Assembly: GCF_010183535.1 (NCBI RefSeq)
Contig: NC_071329.1
Coordinates: forward strand, 1,612,001-1,676,000
Reading direction: 5' to 3'
Length of the DNA stretch: 64,000 nucleotides
DNA from: Caenorhabditis remanei
Taxonomy: Eukaryota > Nematoda > Chromadorea > Rhabditida > Rhabditidae
This document shows positions 21,843 through 33,062 of this stretch, piece after piece. Every line of letters starts with the position of its first letter. The stretch's first letter is position 1. Made by a program: the position numbers and the translations under genes. The notes below the pieces were generated by a model. It saw only the letters and a list, made by a program, of their open reading frames with translations, was not told the DNA's origin and searched no databases.

Positions 21843-22862
21843 CCATATCCGTTTTCTCCGGGTTTCTGCAACGATCCGTGCCCCCACACGGATGAGTGAG
21901 GGCCGTTCCGGGTACGTAAGTGATGAAAGTTTCTTTGGAAACTTTTGTCCAGCACCGTCAGGACGTTGCTCTACACGTTGCAGAAAAAGTCAGAACCGGC
22001 TCCGGGTATCTGCCACGTGAAAGTTTGAACTGTCTCCGGGTCAGGAGTCTCTTCGGGGACTACTGTACCATGCCGTTTGGAGCATGTTCGGCAAACTGGA
22101 AGAAATCCCAGTTGAGAACGAAATCAGAATCGTTTCTCCGAGGGTCTGCAACGGTCCGTGTCCCACACGGATGAGTAAGGGCCGTTCCGGGTACGTAAGT
22201 GATGGAAGTTTCTCCGGAAACTTTTGTCCGGTGCCGTCAGGACGTTGCTCTACACGTTGCAGCTAAGTCAGTGCCGGCTCCGGGTTACTGCTCACATGGG
22301 CATCTGCTCGCGTGAAAGTTTGAACTGTCTCTGGGTCAGGAGTCACTTGGCGGACTCCGGGACCATGCCGTTTGGAGCATGTTCACAAAAAGGAAGAAAT
22401 CCCAGATGAGAACGAAATCGAAACCGTTTCTCCGAGGGTCTGCATACGATCCGAATGCTACACGGATGAGTAAGGGCCGTTCCGGGTACGTAAGTGATGT
22501 AAGTTTCTTTGGAAACTTTTGTCCAGTGCCGTCAGGACGTTGCTCTACACGTTGCAGGAAAGTCAGTGCCGGCTCCGGGTATCTGCCACGTGAAAGGGAC
22601 TGTCTCCGGGTCAGGAGTCACTTCGCGGACTCCTGGAATATGCCATTTGGAGCATGTCCACAAAGGAAGAAATCCCAGTTGAGAACGAAATCAAAACCGT
22701 TTCTCCGAGGGTCTGCAACGGTCCGAATGCTACACGGATGAGTAAAAGCCGTTCCGGGTACGTAAGTGATGAAAGTTTCTTCGGAAACTTTTGTCCGGTG
22801 CCGTCAGGACGTTGCTTTACACGTTGCAGGAAAAGTCAGTGCCGGCTCCGGGTATCTGCATA
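21843..22862. repeat. 272-295 bp tandem repeat with conserved hairpins
   Basis: The anchor GGCCGTTCCGGGTACGTAAG occurs at 21901, 22180 and 22475, and with one change at 22747, about 3.5 units. It is richer in G+C than the surrounding DNA. Each unit has a stem AAGTTTC/GAAACTT closed by loops TTTG, TCCG, TTTG or TTCG, and where complete a CATGC/GCATG stem and a GAGTC/GACTC-type stem. Reading frames exist but change between units, so a non-coding repeat is favoured. Confidence 0.85.
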
Positions 22863-23186
22863 AGTGGTAATTAAGAGCAAAATAAGCTCCAATCTGATTC
22901 GCGATGATTACATCCACGCGGTGATACTTGGTGTATATGATCCGGTGACAAGATTTATGAGCGAATACTTTTCCAATTTTTTGGTAACTTTTGAACTAAA
23001 TTTTGTGATTTAATAAAAAAAAATTCTTTTCAAAATGTGTACTGTTTTCTGATTCTGACCTCACAAAGCTCATTTATTAAAGAACAAACCATATAAACCA
23101 ACAAAAAACATCAAAATCTATGCATTAACTTGTCGAATTGTGAAATTAATTCGACTACAATTCAAATAATCAACAATCATCGAGGC
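22863..23186. other. Spacer between tandem repeat and ALKBH1 relic
   Basis: AT-rich; nothing recognised. It begins where the last 285-bp unit breaks off after GGGTATCTGCA. Confidence 0.4.
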
Positions 23187-23705
23187 CTATCCATTCGTCT
23201 CAAAATCTTGTTTCTCAATTTTCGGTCTAATACACGGAATCGCCTGATAAACGAGTCGTTGCTCGCCGTGCATCACTAAAAAGTCGCCATTTCTGAGTCA
23301 AAGAGGGATTGGTGGTTCGGAGAGTGTGCTGATTGGCCGAGTGACATTGAGATCGGATCTGGAAACAAAATTTTTGATAATTGGAAAAAAAAACTCTGAA
23401 ACCATCAAAATCATCTTTCTGAGCGCAAGACCTTTCAAATGAATCCCATGTTGCCTATATTCCGTTAACTTCAAAATTCGAGGACACGCTACGCGACCGC
23501 GACGCGCGACTCATTTCAAAGCTCTCATTCTTCTGAAATCGATTCTGAAACTCTGAAATCCCTTACTTATCGATAATAGTTGAGAATCGTGGCATACGGT
23601 CGCATATCGCCGAGTTTTAGGGAGTTACTGATGAGCTAAAAATGTGAATATTCAAATTTTTAGGATTTTCAGAGAAATCGATACTTTTCCTAACTGATAT
23701 TATCA

Positions 23706-23813
23706 AAATAAAAAAGTTCCGACATTTTTTCTTACGACAAAATGCAGACTCAGTACAAAATTACTACTGTGTCTGCATTCTGACGTGAAAAAAAATGTCG
23801 GAACTTTTTTATT
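23706..23813. mobile_element. Short palindromic element
   Basis: Arms AAAAAAGTTCCGACATTTTT and its complement enclose CTGCATTCTGACGTG-like text resembling part of the upstream module. It lies inside the ALKBH1 relic. Confidence 0.65.
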
Positions 23814-23826
23814 TCGACAATACAAC

Positions 23827-24307
23827 CAGAGATGTTGGGAAGTGAAAATTTTCTTATCCGGAAGTCGGAAGTCGGAAGTAGGAAGTGATTTTTCTTATCC
23901 GGAAGTCGGAAGTCGGAACTAAAATTTCTTATCCGGAAGTCGGAAGTCGGAAGTGAAAAAAACCCGGAAGTCGGAAGTCGGAAGTAAAAAAAACACCCGG
24001 AAGTCGGTATTAGATTATTCGGAAAGATTCAAAAACTCCTAGAAAAAATTCATAAAATTCGCGAAAATCAGTGGAAAATTAGTTTTTGGCTGAAGAAAAG
24101 CCTATTTTCTGCCCTTTTAGACCATTTCTCCATGTATTTCTGCGAAATTTACTTTTCCGAAATTTCACCGTTATGTAATGACAGAAGTCGGAAGTAAAAT
24201 TCCTTATCCGGAAGTCGGAAGTCGGAAGTGAAATTTCTTATCCGGAAGTCGGAAGTCGGAAGTGAAAAAAACCCGGAAGTCGGAAGTCGGAATTCCCAAC
24301 AACACTG
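23827..24307. mobile_element. hAT-like MITE with CCGGAAGTCGGAAGT minisatellite, TSD AATACAAC
   Basis: Ends CAGAGATGTTGGGAA and TTCCCAACAACACTG are inverted (12 of 15). AATACAAC flanks at 23819-23826 and 24308-24315. Interior arms consist of GGAAGTC units. It cuts the ALKBH1-like relic. Confidence 0.88.
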
Positions 24308-24420
24308 AATACAACTCCTCGGGTACGGCCCGCCCATTCGGTGGGTATTGTTTCGTGTTCCAATCGTATTCCACACCGAGAGTCGTCCAGCGGAGAGCTT
24401 TTGTCAGAAGCGATGGGCCG

Positions 24421-24873
24421 CTGAAAAAATAACAAATTTATATGGAAATGAGGAAATTTTTGTTGAAAATAGCATTTTTTAGACTCGAAACTAGTTTTTC
24501 GTAGAAAAAAACAGTCATTTTGAGCCAAAAATCAGCTTTTTAGAGCAATTTTGAGCCTAAGGAAAGTTTGCTGAGGCTAACTTTTTGCTGATAGTCAAAA
24601 TTCGAATAAAAATGAGACAAATTCTGCAATTTTCACTGAAATTTTCAAAAAAAATAACTGAAAAAATAGTGATTTTTCGATTTCTCTTGAATTTTTGTAC
24701 TTAAAAACGGGTTTTTATGAGTCTTTCTTTGAATAACTTGGACTTTTCTTACAAATTCAAAATTTTTGACTCTGAAAAACTGATTGATTTTTTTTGCTGA
24801 GGCTAACTGATTTTCAGGGCAAAAAAACATAATTTTCGTCAGTTTTTCGGGATAATCAGCTGTAAATGATTTA
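24421..24873. other. Spacer upstream of the ALKBH1 relic
   Basis: AT-rich. No N-terminal ALKBH1 exon was recognised. Confidence 0.4.
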
Positions 24874-24881
24874 ATTACTAG

Positions 24882-25552
24882 CAGTGTGTGGTTTCGAGAC
24901 CGCTTCGATAAATTTCCCGAGAAATGTCTCGAGAAATTTCTCGAAAAAGTATCGAGAAATTTCCCGATACTTTCTCGAGAAATTTATCGAGACATTTCTC
25001 GGGAAAGTATCGAGACTTTTTTGATCACAAAAGTATCGATACTTTCTCGATACTTTTCTCGAAAATTGATGGTATCGAGACCCGGAGTTTCGATAATTTC
25101 CCGTTAAATCAAACAGTCTGCAGTGTGTTTTGAAACCGGACGTTTCGAAACCGGTCATTTCGCAACCGGACGTTTCGAAACCGGTCATTTCGCAACTGGA
25201 CGTTTCGAAACCGGCCGTTTATCAACCGTTCTAAAACGTCCGGTTGCGAAATGGCCGGTTTCGAAACATTCGGTTGCGAAATGACCGGTTTTGAAACGTC
25301 CGGTTTCAAAACACACTGAAGAAAAATAACACTGTTGACAAAGTACAACTTCCCGGGAAAAGTATCGAGACGTCTCGAAAGTATCGAGAAAGTATCGAGA
25401 AATCACTCAAAATTTCTCGAGAAAGTATCGATACTTTCGAGAAATATCGAGAAAGTTTCGAGAAATTTTCGAGAAATTTTTCCCGGGAAATTTCTCGATA
25501 ATTTCTCGAAATGGGGTAGTATCGAGAAAGTCATATCGATACTTACACACTG
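24882..25552. mobile_element. hAT-like foldback of CTCGAGAAA repeats, TSD ATTACTAG
   Basis: Ends CAGTGTGT and ACACACTG. ATTACTAG flanks at 24874-24881 and 25553-25560. Arms are made of TTTCTCGA/TCGAGAAA units. A second foldback (25121-25318) lies inside. Confidence 0.85.
25121..25318. mobile_element. Nested foldback of AAACCGG repeats
   Basis: Ends CAGTGTGTTTTGAAACCGGA and its inverse, filled with CGTTTCGAAACCGGTCATTT-type units. No 8-bp duplication was found, so it may be a rearranged core of the outer element rather than a separate insertion. Confidence 0.6.
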
Positions 25553-25560
25553 ATTACTAG

Positions 25561-26054
25561 CTTTTTCGACTAAAAACCCTTAGAACCTCACCAAAAATTG
25601 CAAATAATCTGAAAAAATGGAGTCTTTTACTGAGGCTAACTTTTTTGTTGAGGCTAATTAATTTTCAGTGCTAAAAACTTAATTTTGGACCGTTTTTCCG
25701 GAATTATCAGCTCAAGATCATTGAAAACCTCACCAAAAACCTCCAAAAATCAAAAAAATAGATAAAAAATCTGGATAATCACATAGATAACCAATCAATA
25801 ATCACAAAAAGGGGGCGGAGCCTATATTTGACAGTTTCATTCTTTAGAAAAGGCATCGGAGATAGTCACTTTTCTGTTAACAATTATCATTAGAATAATG
25901 GGAGGGAGCACAGAAAAAGGGGGCGTGTCCCTAATAGCAAGCAAAATGGAAAAAATCGGATTTTCAGATAGAAAATTCCAGAATTTCTAGAAAAAAAACA
26001 ATGAAACGCGAGTAATTCAGTGGGGGAATACATTTTAAAACGATCTGGAGAGTT
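25561..26054. other. Spacer 3' of gene F
   Basis: AT-rich with two near-copies of GGGGGCGGAGCCT / GGGGGCGTGTCCC (25806, 25920). No exon seen. Confidence 0.45.
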
Positions 26055-29000
26055 TTACAACGCCGGAAATTCGTGAGGATCCAGAAGCCGTCCACGACAT
26101 GCCGGGCACTCGCTTTTCACTTTCAGCCAATCGGATGCACACTGAAAAATATAGTATTAATGCAATCACGCTCCATTGATAACTACCTTCGAATGGAATC
26201 TACGTCGACATTGATGACATTTGATCGTCTTTTGTCTCTGTTTGATATCGATTAGACAAATTACACATTCCACGTCTTCTAATTCAGAATCTCTCGTCGG
26301 ATTCTGATGATTCCATGAAGACGTCGATGGTGCAGAAGGGGGCGGAGTCGGAGCAGAAGAAATCGATATCCCTGACAACCGATCCAACAGATTCTGAACC
26401 ATCCGACTATTCATCTCATTCTCAGTTCTCAACACTACATTCGATTCGATTACTCTGCAAAATTAGTTCGGTGGGGCGCGTTTGCTTCATCTCTTCGACT
26501 CACTGTGCAATTTGTCGTGTCTTCTCGGCGATTTCCTCTTGCATCACTCGTTTTTCAGCCATCCAATCGGTATTTCCAGCATTTCCAGGTTGATTTCTAC
26601 TGAAAAAATGTTTTTTTTTCAATATTTTTCCCTGAAAATGTAATTTTTACCTAATCAACTCTCGCTCCAACTCGGAAATCCTCTCGACGAGCTGTTGTCG
26701 AACTGCTCCAAACGTTTGACGCTCTCTGAAACATTTAAATTGCAATAGAGCGCATTTGCTCTCTATCTCACCTATAAACCGTCTCATTTATCGAATTGAA
26801 ATTGTTACAGTACAACTCATTACTCCCTTTCAGCTCCAGAATCTCCTTCTCCAATTGTTCGATAGTTATTTCGTATCTACAAGAAAATTCCAGTTAATGC
26901 AAACACGCTCCATCGAAATTTTAGGAATCTTACTGTGATCTCGCTTCTGACATCTGTGCTTCTGAAGCCTCAAGTCGCAAATTCAAAAGTTCCTCGAGTG
27001 TTTTCGCGTGTCTGAAAAAAGTTGAGCTGATGCAACCGCGCTCCACCGAAAATATGATATTCTCATTGGAGCGCGATTGAATCAAACCTACTTTTGCATT
27101 TTCTCCTCAATTTCCTTCTCAATTTTCTTCTTTAATTCCTCTTTTTCCTTCTCAATTTCAGCACGAATCGAGTCTTCACTGAAATTTTAACAAATAATTT
27201 GCAAACGCGCTCCACTGTTCACTTACTTCATCTGTTTCTTCTCATAATTCGCAATTTTCTTCCCCAATTTCTCGATTTCCTTGTCACGAGTGTCTATTTC
27301 TCTGAAAATTCAAGTTGCAAGTGCGCTCTACCGAAAACAATTCTTACGATTTGATTCTCTCAATGGAATCCTTCAATTGGCTTCGAAATGAAGCATTCTC
27401 TCGCATCAAACGCTCATTTTCGAGGACAGTTTTCGAATGAGTCAATTCATTTCTGAAATTAGAAAATTGAGTTGTCAATAGAGCGCGTTTGCAACAGAAA
27501 ATGTTAAAATTCGCGAATTTTTGTAATTTTTAAGAGATTTCTAGAAAAATCGGTTAAAACTTTCAAAATCAATAACTTTTTCTGTAAAAACTAAGTCCAA
27601 TTGCTGCAACAGCGCTCTACCGAACCCTTTCATTCTCACCTCATTCTCTCTTCAATCAACTCCTTTTCTCTAGCTTCATATTCTGCAATTCTCTGCTTCA
27701 ACTCCTTGCATCCCTTCACTGTTTTCTCGTGAATCAGAACATCTCTAAAGAAAAATAATTATTGTCAATAGAGCGCGTTTTCTACACAAACCGTTTGAAA
27801 TTCACAATTTCCTCCTCTTTTGCCATCAATTTTTTCCTTAGAATCTCGATTTCGGCTTCGGATTGTTCGGATTCCTTATCCACGTCACCGGTTCTTTGTT
27901 CCTGATCGTTATCGACTTTTTCGCTTTCTTTCAGCGTTTTCGGTTCGATTTCTCCAGTTTTCGGTTTTAAAACGGGATCCTTCGGTTTCGAAACCGTCTT
28001 AAATCTCTCTGGAATCGGTTTATAAACTGGTCGTCCACCCGTCAGCCACGTGTCAACCGAGTTATCTTTTGGCGCCTCGGCAAAAATCGATATTTCGCAC
28101 GGTCCGTTTTCGTAGAATGGCTCCGTTCCAGTACAGTAGTCACATCTCAATCCCAAGACTCGCCAACAAGATTTTTGCTGGTGGAGGAAGATTCGGAGCT
28201 GAAAAATATCGATTTAGGACTTAAAAACTCGAATTTTCAGCCGGGAAAATGCTCAAAAGTGATCATGGCAGAACTTTTTCTGTTGGGTTTCTAGGCCAGC
28301 GAGCTGATCGACCACTTTTGATCATTTTTCGGGCAGACAACTTGTTATCTTACTATTAGCAGGACTTTCGTGTATAGGAATTTTCCGGTTTTTAAAACAT
28401 TTTGGATTATTTTTATCAAAAAGTATTTTTTGTTATCAGAATGCTTGCTAGCAGAAGATAATTATTACATTCTCAGGCAAATCGATATTAATATAGCTAG
28501 AAACCGCGTTAATCTAGCTTTACTTAGGTTCGCTTCAATGTTGGCATAGCGAGACTGACGCGGGAAGTAGCTAGATTGAAAACCATCTCGCTAGAATGAC
28601 AAAGCGTCTAGCTAGATTTGTCTTGTTATAATGCTAGAATGGTTTAGATGTTTTTAATATCCGAAGGTGGCTTTTTCAAAATTTATTCAGCCAATATAAA
28701 GAACAACAAAAAAGAAAAAAAACCATAGTAACAACGAAAAATTCTAGAAATAGAAATATATTATTTTCCATAACATGTAGACGTCGTGTCTCCGACGTGT
28801 CACTGTCGACATACCAAACGAGTAGTGGAACGTGCGTGATATCTAGAAAGATGAGGCTACGAAAATGTTTAGTTTTGATAGCTTTTTTCAAACTCACCGC
28901 ATATTTTTGACAAAAACACCAACTTCTGATTGAATCGATGAGTCGTTCTGCTGTAATCACCTGAATTCAATTTTGTTTGTGATCATAATGATATACAATA

Positions 29001-32000
29001 TGTACCGTTCGAATCCAATGATTGTATTCTGGATGATCCTCCCTAAAAACCCATATTGTCGACTCAGTTGGGAAAGAGTGTCTTTGACATCGCCTTATCC
29101 GTATAAGTTTCATTTCGATATCCCTCGTGCACTTCTCAAACCGGTGGTATTCTGGAATAACTGCGATAAAATATAGGAAATTATCTTTTCAGTAGAGTTA
29201 AACCTAAAAACAGAAAAAAACCACAAAAAATTGTTTAAAAATTAATAATAATAATAAATAAAAAATAATAAAATAATAATAAAAAGTTTTTCGAATATCT
29301 AACTAGCTAGACTGACGCCATGGCAAGCTAGACTAGGTTTGTGCGCTATATTAACTCCACATCTAGCTAGATTGATATCGACTCTTCCATTTTTCACAAT
29401 CTAGCTAGATTAACGATATACTGATGGGCCATCAGTCTGATGGCACACATATCTAGATTGATATTCACTTGCAAAAGTTCTGTATTCTAGCTAGACTGTC
29501 ATTAGATCGACATGGTGTCTAGATAGACTCCATTTTCGTGCTAGATTGACCCAGCATCTAGTTATATTAATATCGATTTGCCTGAGCTCTCATGTGCGGT
29601 AGGGCGCAGTTGTAATGAAAATGCTCGCATAATAGTTTTAATAAATTTTTAAGTGTAAAAAATGAGAAAAATTGGTTTTAAAACGACAAAAATAGGGTGA
29701 AGGGCACAAACATCGATTTTTTAGCATTTTTTTCACCAAAACATGCTCCAATCTCACCTCTGGAACCCTATTGAAAATACACCGCAACTGACAAATCCCC
29801 ACAGCATCAAATAAATCACAAGTCCTCAAAAATCGCTCGTTTTTCATCTTCATCACTTCTGTATGGGCGATTTCCGCGTGATCCGAAATCTCGGGAAAAT
29901 GCTTTTCGAGTCCCAAATGTTTCAACTCATTCTTGAGATTTTGGATAGTGAATCCATCTTTTTCGCATTTCGAACATCTTTTGGTGGTGGAGACAGCGAG
30001 GAGGAGTAGGCGGCGTTTATTGATTTTTTGAGATCATTGAAAACACGGAGATTGATTAAATATTGATTGTTCTGGAAGTGAAAGTTTTAGAATTTTTGAA
30101 CTATAGGGATGAGGCAAACGCGCTCCATTGAGAAACTAACCAAGTTCGAATCGAAAACCGAATGAATTTGCTGAAAAAGAGATAATGGCCATTCCTCGAC
30201 GTATTGGAACAACTTGATTCCGAAAATGATTTCTCTGAGTAATTCAAACAAAGCATCCACTGCGAGCACACAGAACTCTTCATTCTCCACCAATCGAACC
30301 GGTACTGCCTTGTGTTTTGTACGGAGAATCGGAGTGGGGATGAACTGAAATTGGATTAGACTCCGCCCACTTTTAAGCAGAGATTACCTCAATTCGATCA
30401 ATATGATCCTTATATTTCTCAAACACCTCCTTCATATCAATGGTCTCATAGCCATAATCAACTCTTTCCATATAATTCGAATTCGAATCAATTGCCTTCA
30501 GAAATTCTGATTTCATTACGAATTTCGATTCTCCTCCATAAAATAATCTCACGACGATCGGGGATTTCTGGAATATGTCATCATATTATACAGTGCGTCC
30601 AATATTGATAGAACCCGCCCCCTAGATTTTGGGCTTCCAGAAAGAACCAGTACAGATACAAAAAAAAACTGTGATGACTATTCGATTCAGGGTACAAAGA
30701 AAACCCAGGGGCCATATTTTCATGACTCTACCTCCTTTCTTAGAAGTGTACCAGCGTACCACCAAGAATTCGGCGGCTGAAAAAATGACTTCATGGTGTT
30801 AGGCTTCTAAGTATGGAGGTAGAGTCATGAAAATATGGCCCCTGGGGTTTCTTTGTACCCTGAATCGAATAGTCATCACAGTTTTTTTTGTATCTGTACC
30901 AGAGTTGTACGTAGTGCCATTTTTCAGTTTCCGGAATTCCGGAATTCCGGAATTTCGGAATCCGGATTCCGGACAACTCTGATCTGTACTGGTTCTTTCT
31001 GGAGGCCCAAAATCTAGGGGGCGGGTTCTATCAATACGCACTGTACAATTTGTATGAAAAATATTCAAAAAAAAAAAACCAAAACATTGATAATTATTCT
31101 TCGAAACGTGTTTCCCATTTCCTTACAGTCATATCTGCCGGAAGGAACAATTCCGAGTGCTTCTTGATGATATCATTCAAACATTTGACAAGTGTTTCGA
31201 AAACGAATAAAAGAGCATTGAATAAGTCGGCACGGAGGGCATCAGGGATACCGGAATACACAAATTTTAGACGATGAAAAAGCGTATCGGAACCACATCC
31301 TACTTCGGTGACTCCCGGGAGGAGTTCTTTGGCTTTTTTGTAGAATTCTGGGATGCTTCCACTCGTAATCTTCTTCGGGATATTGTTCGGGGAGAATTTC
31401 GGTGACTGAAAATTAGAGAAAGTAAGGTAATGTCTCTCAGCACGGTGCATACTAGCTTTTCTCTAATGGGCCTATCTCGAGGTAAAAAAAGCAAAAAAAA
31501 AACTATTTCTTACTAATAGGAAAAAATAGTTCTTTTTGTTGCTTTTTTTGCTATTTCCAGAATAGGCCCATAAATGCAAGAACAGATTCAGAATCCTTAC
31601 GTCGTCAGTATGCCATCCATTCTAGGATCCTACAACTCACCTCTGGATCACAGAACTCATTAACAGCCAAAAATTCACGTTTAATCTCTTCGACCGCAGA
31701 TCCATCGAAACGAGCGAATTCCAGCGTTTTACTCACTATCTCGATCTTCGTTTTGATGAAAAGAGCCACGAATGCATTGTAGACCGAGAGATTCTCGGCC
31801 AGGTATGGCTGAAAAATGTAACGTTTCATTATTCATTTTTTGTTAGCGTACCAAAAACGGGTGCTTATCCAATGCAATATACTCCAAAATTACGAAGAAA
31901 TCGGGTTTCGCCATGTAGATATCGTTTTTGACACTTTTATACATCAATAGAGTCGTCTGAAATTTAAAATTTCGATTTTTCTTTTCCAGACAAAGTTTCG

Positions 32001-32636
32001 GGACTCACATAGAGCGGAATCGTTGGTTTTGTCCCGAAATACTTGTAACTCATCGTGAAATTTCTGAAAACTCGAACATTTTTCATATGCTCTTCCGGTG
32101 ATCCGTACATTCCTGAATTTATTTCATTTTTATATAAATTTTGATTTTTTCATAGTTGTCAAGGCCCGGTAGAAAATTTTCAAGGCCCGGCTTCAAAAAA
32201 TAACTTTTTTTCAAAATTTTTTCAATTTTTCATTGAAAATGTGACCATTTTTGACTATTTTTCAGATTTTCTTCTAATTCTGAATGATAGGCAAAAATTT
32301 GACTTTTTCGCGAAAATACTTCGAAAAATTTGAAATTTTGACTTTCGCACCAATTTGCCCGGCCTGGGCCGGGCCTTGACAACTATGGATTTTTGAGCGT
32401 ATCTTACTCAGCAAATTATTGGAATTATTAAACAAAACACGAATCAAATCGATTTCAGCATTTTCATCGAGGAATTGACCCATTCCGATCAAATGATCGT
32501 CTTTCAACTCAGATTGCTGACGAAACTACAAAAATTATTACATTTAGTGAGTTAAAAATGATTTTTTTCGTACCTTTTCCAGTATATAATCACTGGAAAT
32601 CTTTCGAAGGGCATCCGGTGTAATTCGTGAAGTCAT
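26055..32636 (-). CDS. Gene F: long intron-rich coiled-coil RING member (possible frameshift)
   Basis: The start MTSRITPDALRKISSDYI at 32636 follows a CAG acceptor. Exons include 32636-32574, 32525-32408, 32112-32009 (RMYGSPEEHMKN), 31959-31855, 31809-31642, 31407-31127, 30570-30388 (SPIVVRLFYGGESKFVM), the FIPTPILRTKHKAVPV exon, 30071-29758, and about 28199-27790 (knuckle, then CDYC), followed by many small coiled-coil exons to a RING identical in spacing to gene E and the end HEFPAL at 26055. Exon 30071-29758 is 314 nt against 315 in gene E: one A is missing in GCGAAAAAGATGG, which breaks the frame before DGFT. That could be real decay or a homopolymer base-call error. It lacks the upstream module. 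It is the inverted counterpart of the 3' part of gene E. Confidence 0.7.
28474..29584. mobile_element. 1.1 kb foldback element rich in CTAGCTAGATTGA
   Basis: Ends CAGGCAAATCGATATTAATA and its inverse. Subterminal CTAGCTAGATT units occur in both arms. The middle (28676-29215) is less repetitive and has coding-like - strand frames. It lies in the large intron between 29758 and 28199 of gene F; the gene E intron lacks it. No target duplication identified. Confidence 0.8.
30591..31043. mobile_element. Palindromic Tc1/mariner-like MITE, TA target
   Basis: Ends CAGTGCGT and ACGCACTG flanked by TA on both sides. The arms (30591-30790 and 30790-31043) are near-perfect inverted copies. It lies in the gene F intron 31126-30571, at a position where all other members have an uninterrupted exon. 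Confidence 0.88.
30900..30981. mobile_element. 82-bp hAT-like MITE nested in the palindrome, TSD ATCTGTAC
   Basis: Ends CAGAGTTGT and ACAACTCTG. ATCTGTAC occurs at 30892-30899 and 30982-30989. The other arm of the host palindrome reads AACCAGTACAGATAC without interruption (about 30649-30660), which is the empty site. Confidence 0.93.
32151..32387. mobile_element. hAT-like MITE, CATAGTTGTC family
   Basis: Same ends as 605-889. Flanks GATTTTTT and GATTTTTG agree at 7 of 8. It lies in the second intron of gene F. Confidence 0.82.
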
Positions 32637-33062
32637 TTTTCTGAAAAAATAAATTTAAAAATTCAATTTTTGTTTTAAAACAAGAAAAACGCGAAATAAA
32701 AGTCAAGTTTCCGGTGAAAAAACGGGATTTCTCAGCTTAAAAGAATTAATAAATTATTGAAAGTACTGTAATCGTGGCGAGACCCAACGACAATATTTTG
32801 CGGTATACCTTTAGTGTAGATTTACGAGGCGGTACGGTAATTAATTTTTTCAGTTGGAAATTTGGTGTTTCGGCAAAAAAATTCAGAAAGTCTGTAATAC
32901 ATTCAAAAAAGGGATTCAAAAAATATTATAACGAAAAAACGAATGGATAATCAACTAAAAAAGATCAGAACCCATACTTTATCGGGAAAATTGTCAACAA
33001 TAATAACGGAAAAAAAAACAAATTAAGAACAGAAAATGAAAACAACAGTAACAAAATAGCGA
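32637..33062. other. F-G spacer
   Basis: Upstream of gene F. It contains GTACTGTAATCGTGGCGAGA and TTACGAGGCGGTACGG text (32765-32840), a dispersed-repeat look, in place of the usual module. No exon seen. Confidence 0.5.

Larger units (their letters stand above)
23187..24420 (-). pseudogene. ALKBH1-like (AlkB dioxygenase family) relic
   Basis: Three separated segments match the ALKBH1 order. About 24315-24420 encodes LRWTTLGVEYDWNTKQYPP, 23570-23634 encodes GDMRPYATILNYY, and 23187-23360 encodes ISMSLGQSA followed, in another frame, by NGDFLVMHGEQRLVYQAIP. The exon that should carry the iron-binding HxD motif is not found between 23361 and 23570. There is a frame change after GQSA and an in-frame TGA before the NGDF segment. 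A hAT-like element (23827-24307) and a palindrome (23706-23813) interrupt it after ELY. It must be non-functional. The identification rests on remembered family motifs, not a search. Confidence 0.7.

Noticed and set aside
21448..22863. Open frames of 60-190 codons with recurring GRSGYVSD-type text
   Set aside because: They follow the tandem repeat; the frame is lost between units because unit length varies (279, 295, 272), and no splice or start context supports them.
24871..25553. Frames with repeated FLEKVSR or SKPVISQP text
   Set aside because: They are products of TCGAGAAA and AAACCGG simple units in foldback elements.
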